64,000 bases of DNA. Source: Robinsoniella peoriensis. Lineage in GTDB: Bacteria > Bacillota > Clostridia > Lachnospirales > Lachnospiraceae. The stretch lies in assembly GCF_042680125.1 (NCBI RefSeq), contig NZ_JBHTNY010000010.1. The stretch is one strand, 5' to 3'. The notes under the pieces were generated by a model that did no database searches, had not been told where the DNA came from, and saw only the letters and a program-made list of their open reading frames with translations. The stretch's first letter is position 1. The number at the start of each line of letters is the position of its first letter. The position numbers and the translations under genes were made by a program. Positions 25,819 through 35,429 of this stretch are shown here, one piece after another.

Positions 25819-25847
25819 ACATCCCGCCCTATCATCGAGCGGGATGT
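25819..25847. terminator. Bidirectional terminator between convergent surface-protein genes
   Basis: A perfect 9-bp stem ACATCCCGC/GCGGGATGT with an 11-base loop, flanked by A/T-rich runs, in the 68 bases between the two convergent stops. Confidence 0.85.
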
Positions 25848-25859
25848 TCTTCACAATTA

Positions 25860-28800
25860 CTATTTATTCATATACTGTTCTTTTATAACCTTTATAGCAT
25901 ATTCAAAATCGTTCTTATTCTTCAATCCCTGCATCAGCTCTTTTATTTTTAGGATCTGTTCATGAGTATAAGTGTTCGTTTCAACAGAAGTTTCATTTTT
26001 TAGAATGGCTTTGAGTTCATCTTTATTCCATTTCGAATATTTATCCAGTGTATCCAAATGTTGTAGGGATATAAACCTTACGTATTCAACATTACTTGCT
26101 GTTAACTGTGCTGGCTCTAAAACAGTTAGTTTCATAGTTTTCTGCGTTTCTTTACCAAAACGGTCTTTCACTGAGTAAGTAATAAAATACTCTCCTACAT
26201 CTTGAATAAGCTCTGGCTGTATGATATTGCTCGATTCATTTTGGATGTATAAAATCTTTACTTTATCCTGAATATTAATATAATTTCCATCTGCATCAGT
26301 CAAACCCTGATTCTTTGCTGCATCATCTTCAATATCATTTGCTTTTGCATAATTTTGCAAATCATTCATCATTAATGGTTTCCTTCTAAGCTCTTCTGTT
26401 GTCATAAAAAGATTCTCCGGTACTTTTAAAGTTGGATAATTGTTATATAATATTCTAATATCACTTTCTCTTGTTGTGCTATTTCCTGTACTGTCTTCGA
26501 CCTTGAATGTCAGCTTATGCCTAACTTCTTCATCCTGTATCATTCCCTTTTTATCGTAAGTATCTAAGAAATACTCGTCTGGCATATTCTCAGCAAATAT
26601 TATATTACTTTGATTAGGTTTGTAACCATTTTGTATCGGAAAATATTCAATACCTACAATTTTTACATTATCATCAAGAAGGTGTGGATAATATTCCATA
26701 CTTTTGATTTTTATTCCATCTTCCTTGTCAGTGGCACCATTCTCTGATAAATAAATCTCCTCCATCAACTGATCTTTTTTTACAACTTCACCTTCATAAA
26801 ATTCTAATACTGTAGTCTCTATTATTGGAGCTTCATTCCAAATAGCATTTAAATCCAATTGGTAATCATAGTCAACGTCATTTAAAACTCTTGAAACAGG
26901 TTTTCCGTATGCCTTTACTAACGCTGATACAGATACATGTTGAGATTTCTTATTTATAAGATGTTTTTTCCTTGTTATTTTTATATAATTTGGAAAAGTT
27001 GTGGCTGGTACCACAATCTGTCCTGGCAGAAAACGAATATCAGATGATTGTTTATTTGATTCTGGGTCCCATCCCGCATATGAATAGCTATTAAACACAA
27101 ACTCATTCTCCCGCAATGTATAATCAGCCTCTAACGGCACAACATCTCCTGCCATCTTCCCTGTTCCCCCATTCGGCAGATAATTAATCAGAACTCTTTT
27201 ACCATCCAATAATACCTGATACGGATAGTCCCTATCTACACCGGTCTGATCATCAATCACGATTCCCTTTGCGTCTGCGAATTCTTTCGTATCAGCCTCC
27301 AAAGAATACTTTCCTGTTTGCTTTTCTGTATTGAATTTGTAGTTAGCCAATATTCTGCCTTTAAAAGTATCCTCTTCCTTCATGGATGTAATAAAAGCCG
27401 CTTCGCACGTATTCTCCACAGTAATGAAATGATTCGGTGTTAAAAATATATCCTGTGTCACATTTGGATTTCCCTTTACATTTAAAATACCATTTTGATA
27501 TATACTATTACCCATCTCATGAGATCCGGTGACTCCATTGGGAAAGAATTTGGATGTAATTTCTTTGCCGTTATGTAAGATACCTCCGGAATATAGATTA
27601 AAGGTTCCTGCATTCTCTAATCCCCTTTTTGTATTTTCTGTGATAGTGCCACCGTTCAAAGTTGCAGTTCCTTCGTTTTTCAACCCTGTTTTTGCAAGCC
27701 AGATCTGATTTTCCTCACCCATTGTCATTGTACCAGTGCTTCCATTATAAATTCCAACATCAGAATTACCAGATAATGTACAATTTGCACCGCTAAACAT
27801 ATTTAATTTACCACGGTTATAAATTCCATAGGTGGCGCCACTGTATATACGTGACCTGCCTTTAATGTTTAATCGGTCTGCATTGTAAATTGCACCGATT
27901 GAATTTTGTTTAGATTCTGCCTGTGCCTGAGTAAGTCCACCCGATGCATTTTCAAATTTTTCGAATCCGATTAAAGACCATCCATTACTGGAAGATGAAG
28001 CATTCTCCAAATTTACAGTACCTAACATATTAACAATTCCATACCCGCTATTTCCATAGATTCTGCCTCCGGTCATTGTAAAGGATGCAGCAGCATTTCC
28101 AAGCCTGATACCGCCACCGGTATTGCCGGCTTTACATTTATTACTATGGATCGTTCCCCCAGTCATTCGGATTGATCCATCATTGTTTATCCCTCCATCA
28201 CCGGGAGCAGTATTTCCATAAATAGATGCATCATTTAATACCAGTGTATTACCTGACAACACCTGGATACCTCCACCCCAGGAAAGGGCTGTATTATTAG
28301 ATATAGAACCTGATTTCATCGTATTCACAGGTCCTCCGAAGACAATGCCGCCACCAGTCACTGCTGTATTGCTGTTAATATTATTACTTTCTAATGTAAC
28401 ATTGGCATTGTAATATATTCCACCTCCATTACCTCCTGTAGCTGCATTACCCGTTATCGTTGTATTTGTGAGACTTAATGTCTTCGTATCATGGGTATCG
28501 GTATAGATTCCGCCGCCATTCCCAGCGGAAACTTTATTATTTTTTATGGTACCTCCAGATATGGTCAGTTCATTATTTCTTCCGCTAAAGATACCGCCGC
28601 CTCCGTTGGCTGCGGTATTTCCATTAATGCCTCCACCAGTCATGGTAAATGTCCCATCATTCCTGACACCTCCGCCTAATCTGCCTGAGCTATTATCTTT
28701 AATCTCTCCCCCATTCAATTTGAATATCCCATTGTTTTGCACACCGCCGCCGCCTGATGAAGTATTATTACGAATATATCCTGATGTCATAGTATAGGTA

Positions 28801-31800
28801 CCTAGATTATAAACCCCTGCCCCCGTCCCGTAGTTTTTATTATCATGGATATCTGCGTTCCCCATATTTACGATTCCGGAAACTGTATTGTATACCCCAT
28901 AAGCAGTGCATCCGTAAATTCCTCCACCATTTATATTTATGTTCTTACTATTGTAAATTCCGGCTTGTGCATTTAAAACCAGAACTTTCTCTATTGACAT
29001 TTGTCCTGAATTATCTATTGCATGAGTGGACTTCCCTGTTATAACCGGCAAATTTCCTGATGAATTAATCGTACAAATTCCTACATTATTTATATTAAAA
29101 TTAGTTGTACTAGCTAGACAAATCCATGCATTTGCACTTCCCTGAACGGTGAGATTTCCCTTATTATAGATATTTCCCTCTCCATTATTACTTGGTGTAA
29201 AGGAGGTACTGCTTGTCCATGATGAGAATCCCATACCTGCTCCATCTTTCACTTCTACTGTTCCGGCGTCATTATGTATCCCATAGCCGCCAGCATTTCC
29301 ATATATCCACCCGCCTTTTACAGTCATTTTGGGATTATATGCACCATGCTGTTCAATTCCGGATCCTTTATTGGAAGTATTACCATATATTTTACCATTT
29401 GATATGGTTAAGACTGTAGCAACTCCCTGGGTGCCGCCATCATTACATATTCCACCGCCACTGTTAGCAGCTGCCCGGTTTCCCCCGATCTCGCCCCCGG
29501 TAACATTCAGGGTATTTTTATTCATTATACCGCCGCCGTAAGTCGCAGCAATATTGTTCAATATCCTTCCGCCATTCATAATTAATCTATTATTGTTATA
29601 TATAGCGCCGCCACTTGCTGATGCTGTATTTCCCGAAACAGAAGCAGTCCCCTTCATCGTTATTGTACCATCATTATAAATACCGCCACCATAATTTCCT
29701 TTATTAGAATTAATTCGGATAGAGTCTGTATCTCCACTTTGTGCATCTAACAAGCAGGTTCTGCCAGTATTATTATAAATTCCACCACCTTTATCTCCCC
29801 CTCCATTATTAATAATCTCTACCCGGTTGCCCAGACCATAGTCCGTTGTAACAATTGCCATATTACCGTTATTCATAACACCTCGTAACGTACAATTTTG
29901 TATCACCGTGCCTTTCGTTGAAAAAGGTGAATTTTCCATCATACAGCTATCTTTTTTGGTATTCTCATTTAAAATACCTGTCTTAGCGCCATCAATATTG
30001 ACACCATAAAGGTATACATAACCTGTAAGTGTATTGCGGATACCATATGATGCATTCCCCCATATTTTAGTTCTATTACCATTTGTATTGCTTGTAATAT
30101 CCAATGTCCCTTCATTGTGTACGGCTTCATTCCCTGTATGGTAAATCCTACCTGCGGATTCTATCCATACATCTGATTTGTTGGATATGGATATTCCATA
30201 GGACGCATTAGAGGAAACTTTATAAGTGTCCGCATTTGCATATGATGTTAATCCAACATATACTGAACTAATGTCTGCCATAGAGTTATTTATTTGAATT
30301 CCAATATCATTATTATAGATATATCCGCCGCTAAAATTAGCATATGCATCCTCTTTATTACCACCGTTTGCACCATTTCCATGATTAACCCCAATACCAA
30401 CGATACAGTTATAAATACTTCCTCCAGTGACTTCTATCGTACCACCATTGGAGTGGACGCCCTGTCCATACTGCATTTTCCGATTTGAACTTTCACAATA
30501 AATTTTGCCATTTTTAATCAGAATGGTTCCGTAAGATCCAATTCCAAAGGTATTTCCACCGCCGTTTACAGCTGTGATCTCTTTCGTATTCATAATGCTT
30601 CCACCATTCAATACTATAGTTGTATTTGGATCTCCATATACGGTATGATAGCGGCTGTTGCGCACAAGAACGTTACTGTTGATTGTAGTTCTAGCCGTTC
30701 CCTGAACTATGATATTACTGGAATTGATACAGTTTCCAGTCCCTTTTGACGCACTTGCACCGATATATAGTTTATTATCTGCCACGGAGCCGTTGGATGC
30801 CAGATGGGTTCCCGTTGCTGCAAATGTTACTTTGCTGTTACCATTTATAATAAATGCAGTAACATTGTTTCCATTGGCAGGCGTGATTGTCCGGTTGCCC
30901 CCGGCTGCCCTAATCGTAATATTTTTATTTGTTATAACAACATTTTTTAATGTCATATTTTTGGAAAGATTGATAATATCACCACTGCCGGACTGTCTAA
31001 TTGCAGTTTCCAGTTCTGCCTGTGTTGATGCACTTCTGGTTGTAGCTGCAAAAGGAGAAATAGCATTTTTTAAACCATTGTTTTTATCTACAATAGAAAC
31101 ATTAAATTTGATATTTGCTTCCGGATAATTCTTCTTAATGTAATCGTCATAATAACTTTTGAGATCTTTGTATTTCTTTCCAGATTTATCACTGCGCTTT
31201 TTCAGGATATCTTGAATTTCAGAATCCTGTAATTCCTTAGACATCTGCAGGGCATTGTAATACAGGCTTCCAACATAGTTGAGATTACCTCTGGAATCGG
31301 TTTTTCCATATGATTGAATTTCAAGCTTTACATAGCTTGGATACTGGAAAAATGCATCTTGATTTATCTTAATTCCTTTACCTTCTGCATCCTTTTCTCT
31401 GACCTTAAAACAGTTGTAAAATGCATATCCTTCTATTTTCTGCATAGAACCTGGAAAACTCTCTGCCTGAAGGTTAATATTCTTACTAAACGCTCCCTCT
31501 TTGATAACTTCAAGATTGCCGGGAAACCGTACTTTTGAAAGACAGTAATTGTCAGCAAAAGCATATTTACCAATAACTTTTAAAGAATCCGGCAATCGCA
31601 GTATCTCTGCATTTAAACAATTACGAAATGTAAAATCACCTATAGCAGTTATTCCTTCTTCTATAATAATAGTTTCAATTTCAGCCTTTATATCATCGAT
31701 GGGGTTTTGGGTATACATTGATAAATCAGGGAGATTTCCTTTCCCGGTTACCGTAAGTACTCCATCCAGGAATTCACCCCTTATGTTCTCTGAAAATTGA

Positions 31801-32975
31801 ATAAGTTGCTTTTCACTCTTTGTTTGTTTCGAATTGGCTTGTGTGTTCGTTTGCGTTTTGTTTTCTGGATCAGCTTCTGAGAGAGATTCTGAATCAGCTT
31901 TTGAATCAGCTTCTAATTTTACTTCTGAATTCGTTTCGGTATTAGATTCTATTTCCTGGCGTTCTGTAACTGTTGTTGTTTCGCTCTCCAACTCAGACTC
32001 AGTTTCCTTATGAGACTCATTCACACTCTGCAGCACTTCCAGTCTGTAACTTATTTTTATTCCATATTGCTCAAGTTCTATAAGATAGTCAAAATAGTCA
32101 TTAACAGTTTCAAACGTCTGATTATATTCCACCTCCAATTGTGATAAAACCTTCCCAGTCTCTTCACTATCCAGCTTTATTGCCAAATCTGCAGCTGCCT
32201 TGTATATATTTCCAAATAGTACCCGGCTTCCATTTTCCAAAAAGTATGCTTTATCCGGAGTAAAAACAACTTGATTCCGGCATAAATAGAATGCTTCAGC
32301 ACCAATTTTAATTTCCTTATCTGTGGCTGTCTTGGTATGATAACAATTGTAAAAAGCTGCTTCGCCTACTGTTTTTAGACTTATGGGGTATTCCGTATTG
32401 CTGATGTTAATCCCATTAAAAAATGCCCCTGCTCCGATCTCTGCCACATTTTCAGGAAAGTTTATTTCTTTTAGGGCTACGTTATAAGCGAAAGAATAAT
32501 TACCTATGGCAACAAGTGTTTTCGGAAGTTCAACCTTCTCTGCATTAACACAATCAGCAAACACATAATTCCCTATTTCTGTAATACCCTCCCCTACCTG
32601 TATGGAGGTTATATTTTTCATAACTTCTTTCAGTGGCGAACTTCCTTTTTCGTAATCAGGTATCTTTCCAGTACCTGTAATGATAAGCTTTCCCTTGTCA
32701 AATTCTCCCTTTATTTCATCTGTAAAAATAATTTTCAGAGCATCATTCCCTGTCTGTTCCTTCTTATCTTGTTCCCTCTTATCCTGTTCCCCCTCCTTAT
32801 CCTTTTTCTCTGTTGTTTGCGTTTCATTTTCCTTTTCTATTATCTTTTCCTTCTCTGTCACAGATTCAACTGATATCTCCGGTACTCTTTTGTTCACTGC
32901 GTAGGCGGTTTCCGGCATACACATCGCAAATATTAATGTAGCTGCTATAATAATTTTTCCTGGTTTTCTTTTCAT
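25860..32975 (-). CDS. Giant secreted beta-helix adhesin with BspA-type N-terminal domains
   Basis: 2371 residues. Sec signal MKRKPGKIIIAATLIFAMCMPETAYA. Two related BspA/LRR_5 modules (each beginning with a (D/N)xIxGEF(D/L)xGxLxxTGxG(K/N) motif) are separated by a Ser/Thr/Glu-rich linker. From about 650 to 1860 lies a right-handed beta-helix of some 40-50 coils with motifs such as GGGIYN, GGGVRNDG, GGEIKDNSSG and NAGTVE, as in autotransporter-like or pectate-lyase-like adhesins. The C-terminal 500 residues are Ig-like (VEDSTGNSTTRESD, YSVKDRFGKETQKTMKL) and end in a helical tail. No LPxTG or other wall anchor is visible. It is the last gene of a nine-gene Tad-like operon, 11 bases after a pseudopilin-like gene. 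AGGGG precedes the ATG at 32975; the longer frame has none. Confidence 0.88.
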   Translation of the reverse strand: MKRKPGKIIIAATLIFAMCMPETAYAVNKRVPEISVESVTEKEKIIEKENETQTTEKKDKEGEQDKREQDKKEQTGNDALKIIFTDEIKGEFDKGKLIITGTGKIPDYEKGSSPLKEVMKNITSIQVGEGITEIGNYVFADCVNAEKVELPKTLVAIGNYSFAYNVALKEINFPENVAEIGAGAFFNGINISNTEYPISLKTVGEAAFYNCYHTKTATDKEIKIGAEAFYLCRNQVVFTPDKAYFLENGSRVLFGNIYKAAADLAIKLDSEETGKVLSQLEVEYNQTFETVNDYFDYLIELEQYGIKISYRLEVLQSVNESHKETESELESETTTVTERQEIESNTETNSEVKLEADSKADSESLSEADPENKTQTNTQANSKQTKSEKQLIQFSENIRGEFLDGVLTVTGKGNLPDLSMYTQNPIDDIKAEIETIIIEEGITAIGDFTFRNCLNAEILRLPDSLKVIGKYAFADNYCLSKVRFPGNLEVIKEGAFSKNINLQAESFPGSMQKIEGYAFYNCFKVREKDAEGKGIKINQDAFFQYPSYVKLEIQSYGKTDSRGNLNYVGSLYYNALQMSKELQDSEIQDILKKRSDKSGKKYKDLKSYYDDYIKKNYPEANIKFNVSIVDKNNGLKNAISPFAATTRSASTQAELETAIRQSGSGDIINLSKNMTLKNVVITNKNITIRAAGGNRTITPANGNNVTAFIINGNSKVTFAATGTHLASNGSVADNKLYIGASASKGTGNCINSSNIIVQGTARTTINSNVLVRNSRYHTVYGDPNTTIVLNGGSIMNTKEITAVNGGGNTFGIGSYGTILIKNGKIYCESSNRKMQYGQGVHSNGGTIEVTGGSIYNCIVGIGVNHGNGANGGNKEDAYANFSGGYIYNNDIGIQINNSMADISSVYVGLTSYANADTYKVSSNASYGISISNKSDVWIESAGRIYHTGNEAVHNEGTLDITSNTNGNRTKIWGNASYGIRNTLTGYVYLYGVNIDGAKTGILNENTKKDSCMMENSPFSTKGTVIQNCTLRGVMNNGNMAIVTTDYGLGNRVEIINNGGGDKGGGIYNNTGRTCLLDAQSGDTDSIRINSNKGNYGGGIYNDGTITMKGTASVSGNTASASGGAIYNNNRLIMNGGRILNNIAATYGGGIMNKNTLNVTGGEIGGNRAAANSGGGICNDGGTQGVATVLTISNGKIYGNTSNKGSGIEQHGAYNPKMTVKGGWIYGNAGGYGIHNDAGTVEVKDGAGMGFSSWTSSTSFTPSNNGEGNIYNKGNLTVQGSANAWICLASTTNFNINNVGICTINSSGNLPVITGKSTHAIDNSGQMSIEKVLVLNAQAGIYNSKNININGGGIYGCTAYGVYNTVSGIVNMGNADIHDNKNYGTGAGVYNLGTYTMTSGYIRNNTSSGGGGVQNNGIFKLNGGEIKDNSSGRLGGGVRNDGTFTMTGGGINGNTAANGGGGIFSGRNNELTISGGTIKNNKVSAGNGGGIYTDTHDTKTLSLTNTTITGNAATGGNGGGIYYNANVTLESNNINSNTAVTGGGIVFGGPVNTMKSGSISNNTALSWGGGIQVLSGNTLVLNDASIYGNTAPGDGGINNDGSIRMTGGTIHSNKCKAGNTGGGIRLGNAAASFTMTGGRIYGNSGYGIVNMLGTVNLENASSSSNGWSLIGFEKFENASGGLTQAQAESKQNSIGAIYNADRLNIKGRSRIYSGATYGIYNRGKLNMFSGANCTLSGNSDVGIYNGSTGTMTMGEENQIWLAKTGLKNEGTATLNGGTITENTKRGLENAGTFNLYSGGILHNGKEITSKFFPNGVTGSHEMGNSIYQNGILNVKGNPNVTQDIFLTPNHFITVENTCEAAFITSMKEEDTFKGRILANYKFNTEKQTGKYSLEADTKEFADAKGIVIDDQTGVDRDYPYQVLLDGKRVLINYLPNGGTGKMAGDVVPLEADYTLRENEFVFNSYSYAGWDPESNKQSSDIRFLPGQIVVPATTFPNYIKITRKKHLINKKSQHVSVSALVKAYGKPVSRVLNDVDYDYQLDLNAIWNEAPIIETTVLEFYEGEVVKKDQLMEEIYLSENGATDKEDGIKIKSMEYYPHLLDDNVKIVGIEYFPIQNGYKPNQSNIIFAENMPDEYFLDTYDKKGMIQDEEVRHKLTFKVEDSTGNSTTRESDIRILYNNYPTLKVPENLFMTTEELRRKPLMMNDLQNYAKANDIEDDAAKNQGLTDADGNYINIQDKVKILYIQNESSNIIQPELIQDVGEYFITYSVKDRFGKETQKTMKLTVLEPAQLTASNVEYVRFISLQHLDTLDKYSKWNKDELKAILKNETSVETNTYTHEQILKIKELMQGLKNKNDFEYAIKVIKEQYMNK

Positions 32976-32986
32976 AATATAATCCC

Positions 32987-33577
32987 CTAACTGCATACCG
33001 CACGAAATGTCATTTCTCTTGTTACTACGATTTTGCTGAAATCCCCATCCCATGCAGTATCATCTGTTAATTCCCACCGAATCAAATTGGCAGGTTCCGG
33101 TTGTGGTGCTGTCAGGCGCCCCTCATGGTAGACCTGTATCTGCCGAAACAGTGACCCATCCTTATTCAAAAATCTGACCTGATAGAACTTGTCATTTGGA
33201 TCTTGAAACTGCTCAAATATCACTGTTTTCCTTACTGCGATCTTCCCCTCATTCCCGTTAAAATATTTAAAGTGTTCTACGGCCTCTACATCCATACAAC
33301 CATTTTCAAAGTCTATATTTTTAATATGAATATCAATATCTGCATCACTGGTTATTTGTGCAAATAAATTCCCGGTTAAATCTGCAATCAGTTCGTCCTG
33401 ATCCCTGATTGGATACGTATGATCCAGATATTTAACTTTCATTGTCTGTTCAATTGCATTGGAAAGACTTTTTTCCAGTTCCGATTTTCTGATATTTCTT
33501 CCTGAAACAGTATAAATAATGCTTCCTGTCAAAAGTAAAATCAGGATGCTGATAAATGTAATGATTCCCGCTTTCAT
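32987..33577 (-). CDS. Pseudopilin-like membrane-anchored protein (TadF-like position)
   Basis: 196 residues. A single N-terminal hydrophobic helix (residues 4-26, GIITFISILILLLTGSIIYT) is followed by a charged helix (RKSELEKSLSNAIEQTMK) and an extracytoplasmic domain. Hydrophobic start plus amphipathic continuation is the layout of pseudopilins and TadE/F-like proteins, but no Gly-Glu processing site is present. A ribosome site GGGAGG lies 6 bases before the ATG. It sits between another pseudopilin-like gene and the giant adhesin. Specific function unknown. Confidence 0.6.
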   Translation of the reverse strand: MKAGIITFISILILLLTGSIIYTVSGRNIRKSELEKSLSNAIEQTMKVKYLDHTYPIRDQDELIADLTGNLFAQITSDADIDIHIKNIDFENGCMDVEAVEHFKYFNGNEGKIAVRKTVIFEQFQDPNDKFYQVRFLNKDGSLFRQIQVYHEGRLTAPQPEPANLIRWELTDDTAWDGDFSKIVVTREMTFRAVCS

Positions 33578-33588
33578 ATAATCCTCCC

Positions 33589-33924
33589 TTATCTTGCATA
33601 ACCACGTATTGAATGTTGTTCATTTGTTATATTTAAAATTCCAATATCGTAGTTATAATTAAGAACAACCTCAGCTGTTTTTTCATAATCTTCTATTTCA
33701 TAAGGAAGTATTGGTTCAAGAACATAACCTTTATCTGCCGCATCGGTATATAGATTTTCTATTATCTCCTGATTAAAATTACTGGCTTCCAACTCATTTA
33801 TGATAGATGCATGATAGTCTCTTGCATTAGCGGTATTGATAGATGCCGTAATATATGCGGTTCCTGAAATTGCAAGTAACGCAAAAGTAATGGTAATCAT
33901 AAAAAATTCAACAATTCCTTTCAT
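33589..33924 (-). CDS. Small pseudopilin-like protein (TadE-like position)
   Basis: 111 residues. N-terminal hydrophobic helix after MKGIVEFF (FFMITITFALLAISGTAYI), then a soluble domain of 80 residues ending in ITNEQHSIRGYAR. The layout fits TadE-like minor pilins. It has GGGAGA before the ATG and is 11 bases upstream of the next pseudopilin-like gene. No family name is recognisable beyond this layout. Confidence 0.55.
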   Translation of the reverse strand: MKGIVEFFMITITFALLAISGTAYITASINTANARDYHASIINELEASNFNQEIIENLYTDAADKGYVLEPILPYEIEDYEKTAEVVLNYNYDIGILNITNEQHSIRGYAR

Positions 33925-33945
33925 ATTCTCTCCCTTATCTCTAAT

Positions 33946-34050
33946 TTAGTACGACAATGCCCCCATCACAGCCCACAGAATCTTCACCATTGACAATCCA
34001 ATTATAACAATTGCGGCTGTCTGACCATATTCTTCTAAGATATCCTTCAT
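33946..34050 (-). CDS. 34-residue Flp-like pilin
   Basis: Starts MKDILEEYGQTA and continues with a single membrane helix (IVIIGLSMVKILWAVMGAL). The MK-x-x-L-E-E-Y-G start is shared with three other proteins of this operon. GGAGG lies 5 bases before the ATG. It is too short for usual gene prediction. Flp-like function is inferred from the motif and the Tad-type neighbours. Confidence 0.65.
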   Translation of the reverse strand: MKDILEEYGQTAAIVIIGLSMVKILWAVMGALSY

Positions 34051-34110
34051 AAGTGCCTCCATCTCCAAAACCTTCTTTTATATCATCCCCAGCATGTGTT
34101 TTAACGTGAT

Positions 34111-35235
34111 CTATTCCTTTATACCCAAATATCTTACATTAGATCCATTCAACTTTATAATCTCCTGTATTACCATCTCTTTTAAGGTGGAACTATTGAT
34201 TTCATTTGCAGCATATATTTTCAAAGAAACTCCGCCCGTCTGGCTTGCCGTCAACTCCAGGCAGTCCTGGTAGCTTAACGGATCTGCCTCAATTAACAAT
34301 TCTCCCCTCAGCTTTACACATCCTGAGAAAGCTTCATCCATAATACTTACGGAAGAAAAGATGGGTCCCATTGAAGTCATTTCGGTGCATCCTTTAAAAG
34401 CCTGGCTGATATTTTCCACTGTATTTTCGATGTAACCATATTTTATGGCTTTGCAATTTTGAAAAGTCCCCTGCATTTTGCGGACTCCATAGAACTGCGG
34501 AATCACTTCCAGTCTGGAGCATTCACTAAACCAATAACTGACATCCTCTGTTCGGACAGAACGTGCAATCTCACATTCCGTTATCTTATCTGCATAATTT
34601 TTCAACCATGGTATCTGTTCTGGACTTCCATAAGCCTTTGCTGCGCCTTCTCCATTAATGGTAAGTACATATCTTTTTGTAAAAGTGCCGCCAGCCTGAT
34701 AATCGTACTCAAAAATCTTTGCCGACACCGTTTCCGCTGTTTGTCCAATATCCCATTCTTCCAATAATTTTGCTGCCTCCAGACTATCCGGATTATTTAC
34801 GATTGCTATGGCAAATTTCTTATCTGCAGCAAGCCCCTGGGAATCCTCTGCACGAAACCGAAAAGACATCGTCCCAAACTGAACTGCCCTGATTTCATAA
34901 TCAGATGTTACCGGTGTCCCATCCTCCAGGTAATACCGGATATGCTCTTTCAGATCATTTCCGTCAGCATCGGTTGCACTTACCACCAGATCTCTGATCA
35001 GGATCTTATCCCCAAGTCTTAATTCTGGAGAAGAGAAGACAAACTTTGGCTTTTCTCTTTTTGACAGGCTGCCCAGTTTCAATCTTGTAAACTCATTCCG
35101 TACATCCGGATTCGCAGGCTTAAGACTATCCACCATATCCATAAATGCTCCATGAAACAATAAAATCATCATGCTGATAATACCAATTAGGGCAATTATC
35201 AGCACTTTCCCATACTCCTGTATAAAAACTTTCAT
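34111..35235 (-). CDS. Flp-like membrane-anchored protein with BspA-type leucine-rich ectodomain
   Basis: 374 residues. The start MKVFIQEYGKVLIIALIGIIS matches the Flp-like pilins of this operon (EYG followed by a membrane helix). About residues 60-165 form an Ig-like module (LRLGDKILIRDLVVSATDADGND, FRAEDSQGL). From about 185 to 374 are BspA-like repeats (VSYWFSECSRLEVI, VRKMQGTFQNCKAI, NISQAFKGCTEM, IMDEAFSGCVKLRG) of the type seen in surface proteins annotated as DUF285/BspA. It could be a tip or side subunit bearing an adhesive domain (inference). Confidence 0.7.
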   Translation of the reverse strand: MKVFIQEYGKVLIIALIGIISMMILLFHGAFMDMVDSLKPANPDVRNEFTRLKLGSLSKREKPKFVFSSPELRLGDKILIRDLVVSATDADGNDLKEHIRYYLEDGTPVTSDYEIRAVQFGTMSFRFRAEDSQGLAADKKFAIAIVNNPDSLEAAKLLEEWDIGQTAETVSAKIFEYDYQAGGTFTKRYVLTINGEGAAKAYGSPEQIPWLKNYADKITECEIARSVRTEDVSYWFSECSRLEVIPQFYGVRKMQGTFQNCKAIKYGYIENTVENISQAFKGCTEMTSMGPIFSSVSIMDEAFSGCVKLRGELLIEADPLSYQDCLELTASQTGGVSLKIYAANEINSSTLKEMVIQEIIKLNGSNVRYLGIKE

Positions 35236-35261
35236 CCCAATGCCTCCCGCGTTAGTTGAAA

Positions 35262-35417
35262 TTATATGGCTGTCCCAGCTATCATGCTGGAAAACCTTCT
35301 TGCCAGCACTTCTAAAAATCCACCTTCTTTCAAGCCACTATATAAAAACATTAATATCAGTCCCGCCAAAACAATTGCTATTATGACATATGCATATTCC
35401 TCTAAAACTGCTTTCAT
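35262..35417 (-). CDS. 51-residue Flp-like pilin
   Basis: Starts MKAVLEEYAYVIIAIVLAGL, a hydrophobic helix after the EEY motif, then LYSGLKEGGFLEVLARRFSS and a stop at 35262. GGAGG lies 6 bases before the ATG. It lies between the TadB/C-like gene and the LRR-bearing pilin-like gene. The motif is shared with the other three short pilin-like proteins. Confidence 0.7.
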   Translation of the reverse strand: MKAVLEEYAYVIIAIVLAGLILMFLYSGLKEGGFLEVLARRFSSMIAGTAI

Positions 35418-35429
35418 CTGACACCTCCT

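Noticed and set aside
28491..29541. Plus-strand ORFs of 60-85 codons opposite the beta-helix adhesin gene
   Set aside because: They are antisense shadows of the Gly/Asn-rich repeat codons (Pro-rich translations) and have no ribosome sites.
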